DNA of 14,538 nt. Source: DATMMS01 sp036824145. Its GTDB lineage: Bacteria > Chloroflexota > Dormibacteria > DASZGP01. The notes below the pieces were generated by a model. The model was not told the DNA's origin and ran no database searches. It saw only the letters and a program-made list of their open reading frames with translations. Position numbers and translations under genes: made by a program. Numbering within the stretch: the stretch's first letter is position 1; each line of letters begins with the position of its first letter. The stretch lies in the NCBI GenBank assembly GCA_036824145.1, contig DAITAT010000044.1, forward strand, positions 1 to 14,538, read 5' to 3'. Below, piece by piece: positions 13,226 through 14,538 of this stretch.

Positions 13226-13360
13226 GCCAGCTCACCCACCGGCTCATCCGGTGGATTCCCGACCGGCCTGCTCATCCTCGGCCTGGTGGTCCTTCTTGGC
13301 TGTGCTGGAGCCGCCGTATACTTCGTGGGTATTCGGAAACCGGACGCCCCGGGATCCTGA
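13226..13360 (+). CDS. 3' end of a membrane-anchored protein (partial, 5' lost in gap)
   Basis: Only the last 44 residues are present: a Ser/Gly/Thr/Pro linker (ASSPTGSSGG), a hydrophobic helix (about residues 12-34 of the fragment, FPTGLLILGLVVLLGCAGAA and on) and a short cytosolic tail, IRKPDAPGS. This is the C-terminal stalk-plus-anchor pattern of surface proteins. It could be the end of a second secreted protein downstream of the cupredoxin. Less likely, it is the true C-terminus of the cupredoxin itself, if the sequence near the contig end contains an error. Its function cannot be told. Confidence 0.6.
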   Translation, partial: ASSPTGSSGGFPTGLLILGLVVLLGCAGAAVYFVGIRKPDAPGS

Positions 13361-13393
13361 CCAGGGGATACCTGACGTGGCCCACAGCGGGCA

Positions 13394-13430
13394 TGACGCG
13401 TTGCGCCATATCCTCTTGCGTCCCGCGTCA
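13394..13430. promoter_or_regulatory. Inverted repeat TGACGCG / CGCGTCA
   Basis: Two 7-bp arms (13394-13400 and 13424-13430) are separated by 23 nt in the 263-bp region between the membrane-protein tail and the sigma-70 gene. The right arm falls within the spacer of the promoter candidate at 13416-13444, so it could be an operator. A run of T is lacking, so it is not an intrinsic terminator. Confidence 0.3.
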
Positions 13431-13444
13431 GGACGTGAGACAAT
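13416..13444 (+). promoter_or_regulatory. Candidate promoter of the downstream sigma-70 gene
   Basis: TTGCGT (13416-13421), 17 nt, then GACAAT (13439-13444) gives an acceptable -35/-10 pair, with a predicted start near 13451 and a leader of about 170 nt. TTGCAT at 13522 with AATAGG at 13545 is a weaker alternative. The region 13361-13623 contains no supported gene. Confidence 0.35.
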
Positions 13445-13583
13445 GACACCACGCGCCACGGAGCCACCCTTGGCGCCCCCGGAGTGCTACCGCCCTCCTC
13501 TGTAGTCTTCTCATCGCATGTTTGCATTGGTGGGTTTTGGGGCAAATAGGGGTGGTGAGCGGTGCTGTGAATTGAATACGGTC

Positions 13584-13605
13584 CCCGTTGGGATGCTTCC
13601 ACGGG
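13584..13605 (+). promoter_or_regulatory. Leader hairpin before the sigma-70 gene
   Basis: CCCGT, a one-base bulge and GG pair with CC-ACGGG around a 7-nt loop, ending 18 nt before the ATG at 13624. No poly-T follows, so it is not a terminator. It may shape translation of the sigma mRNA, which has no evident Shine-Dalgarno. Confidence 0.3.
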
Positions 13606-13623
13606 TGACGTTCAGCGAGCGAT

Positions 13624-14535
13624 ATGGCAACTAACGAGACTGACCCACAAGCCTGGCCGACAGGCGAAATGAGCTTGCAGCAAATCCTCGAGCGGCCGAT
13701 GCTGACCTCGGAGGAGAAGGAGCAGGAGAAGGAGACCGCCACGGCTGAAGAGCCGGACGTGGTCAAGTCCTATCTCCAGGAGATCCGCAAGGTGCCGCTG
13801 CTCAACGCCCAGTCGGAGAAGGTGCTGGCAGCTGCCGCCGAAGACGGCGATGATGGCGCGCGCCGTCACCTGATCGAGGCCAACACCCGCCTGGTGGTTT
13901 CCATCGCCAAGCGGTACCAGGGTCGCGGCCTGCCTCTCCCGGACCTGATCCAGGAGGGCAACCTCGGCCTGCTTCGCGCTGTCGACAAGTTCGATTACCG
14001 CCGCGGCTTCAAGTTCTCGACCTATGCGACCTGGTGGATTCGCCAGGCGATCCAGCGTGCCCTGGCGGACCAGGCCCTGCCGATCCGGTTGCCGGTGCAT
14101 GTCCACGAGATGCGCTCCAAGGCGCTCCGTGCCAAGGAGGCCCTCTCACAGAAGCTGGGGCGCGATCCCGAGCCCTGGGAGATCGCCGAGGCCACCGGCC
14201 TCGACGTGGCCAAGATCGACGACCTGCAGCGGCTGGCATATGTCAGCACCTCGCTGGACCTCGAGATCGACGAGGAGGGCAACCCTCTCGCCAACCTGAT
14301 CCCAGACCCCAACGGCACCGACCCCCAGGCCGAGAGCGGGCTGCCCGCCGACGTCCTGGAGTCACTGGCCAAGCTGGAGGAGCGGGAGCGCCTGGTCCTG
14401 GAGCTGCGCTTCGGGCTGACCGATGGCGAGGGCAAGACCCTCGACGAGATCGGTCGCCGCGTCGGGCTTACCCGCGAGGGTGTGCGTCAGATCGAGAAGC
14501 GTGCGCTGGAGAAGCTCCGCAAAGACGCCGCCTAG
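13624..14535 (+). CDS. Sigma-70 family group 1/2 RNA polymerase sigma factor
   Basis: A 303-residue RpoD/SigA-like factor. A short variable N-terminus (1-45) replaces region 1.1. Region 1.2 follows (about 46-78, DVVKSYLQEIRKVPLL). Region 2 (80-149) has the near-invariant NTRLVVSIAKRYQGRGL (87-103), DLIQEGNLGLLRAVDKFDY (107-125) and the -10 recognition stretch FSTYATWWIRQAIQRA (131-146). Region 3 is at about 159-235, with PVHVHEM and the LEIDEEGNPLANLIPDP linker. Region 4 (about 247-300) has ERLVLELRFGL (255-265) and the -35 helix TREGVRQIEKRALEKLRK (283-300). Region 2.4 looks able to read ordinary TATAAT-type boxes. The short N-terminus suggests a group 2 (SigB-like) or compact primary factor. 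It stands alone after a roughly 260-bp upstream region with candidate control elements. The gene is complete at the window edge, stopping at 14535. Confidence 0.92.
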   Translation: MATNETDPQAWPTGEMSLQQILERPMLTSEEKEQEKETATAEEPDVVKSYLQEIRKVPLLNAQSEKVLAAAAEDGDDGARRHLIEANTRLVVSIAKRYQGRGLPLPDLIQEGNLGLLRAVDKFDYRRGFKFSTYATWWIRQAIQRALADQALPIRLPVHVHEMRSKALRAKEALSQKLGRDPEPWEIAEATGLDVAKIDDLQRLAYVSTSLDLEIDEEGNPLANLIPDPNGTDPQAESGLPADVLESLAKLEERERLVLELRFGLTDGEGKTLDEIGRRVGLTREGVRQIEKRALEKLRKDAA

Positions 14536-14538
14536 GTG

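Noticed and set aside
13443..13505. 20-codon Pro-rich small open frame that could be a leader peptide before the sigma-70 gene
   Set aside because: Its ATG overlaps the proposed -10 box, it has no ribosome site, and nothing except proline content supports translation.
13361..13623. tRNA or small RNA gene in the intergenic region
   Set aside because: No cloverleaf arms, no TTCGA-type T-loop and no CCA-like end could be assembled. Only short hairpins are present.

Overview
This is a strongly GC-rich bacterial chromosomal window, roughly two-thirds G+C by eye. It is interrupted by one run of exactly 100 N, so it comes from a draft scaffold. High GC, repeated leaderless-type gene starts, a mycobacterial-type SDR-SDR acyl reductase, an InhA-like enoyl reductase and an actinobacterial-type HisN point to Actinomycetota or a GC-rich relative in Chloroflexota/Dormibacterota. 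That placement is inference. No tRNA, rRNA, CRISPR array or insertion sequence is visible.

Left part (35-6064, plus strand): a 14-helix DHA2-type MFS exporter with a good Shine-Dalgarno comes first. A short intergenic follows, holding a perfect 10-bp palindrome and a -10 box. Then come three closely spaced genes: a zinc-independent quinone oxidoreductase/MDR enzyme, a 662-residue two-domain SDR protein resembling mycobacterial acyl-CoA reductases of the AcrA1 type, and a DAO-type FAD oxidoreductase. They read as one oxidoreductase operon, plausibly for lipid or aldehyde metabolism.

Middle part (5979-10533): a minus-strand, C-terminally membrane-anchored secreted propeller-like protein overlaps the end of the FAD oxidoreductase by 86 bp, tail to tail. 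Divergent from it is hisN (histidinol-phosphatase). Two tandem paralogous PQQ-type sugar dehydrogenase-like propellers follow, one a lipoprotein and one anchored by an N-terminal helix with a Ser-Pro and poly-Pro stalk. Both carry a vicinal Cys-Cys pair immediately before the presumed catalytic His.

Right part (10546-14535): an InhA/FabI-type enoyl-ACP reductase on the minus strand is divergent from an ECF-type sigma factor. The sigma gene is translationally coupled (ATGA) to a membrane-anchored Rieske protein that sits where an anti-sigma factor normally would. A cupredoxin lipoprotein follows, then the N gap, the tail of another membrane-anchored protein, and a group 1/2 sigma-70 factor lacking region 1.1. 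The sigma gene and the cupredoxin gene share a bipartite upstream motif (GTAAC-N8-GTATCAA).

The most interesting candidate system is this ECF sigma / Rieske / cupredoxin module. It could be a redox-sensing or redox-supply unit in which an Fe-S protein takes the anti-sigma position and a copper protein is a co-regulated target. A second theme is leaderless expression: at six of the ten gene starts (all genes with a visible start) a -10-like hexamer lies only 6-9 nt before the start codon.
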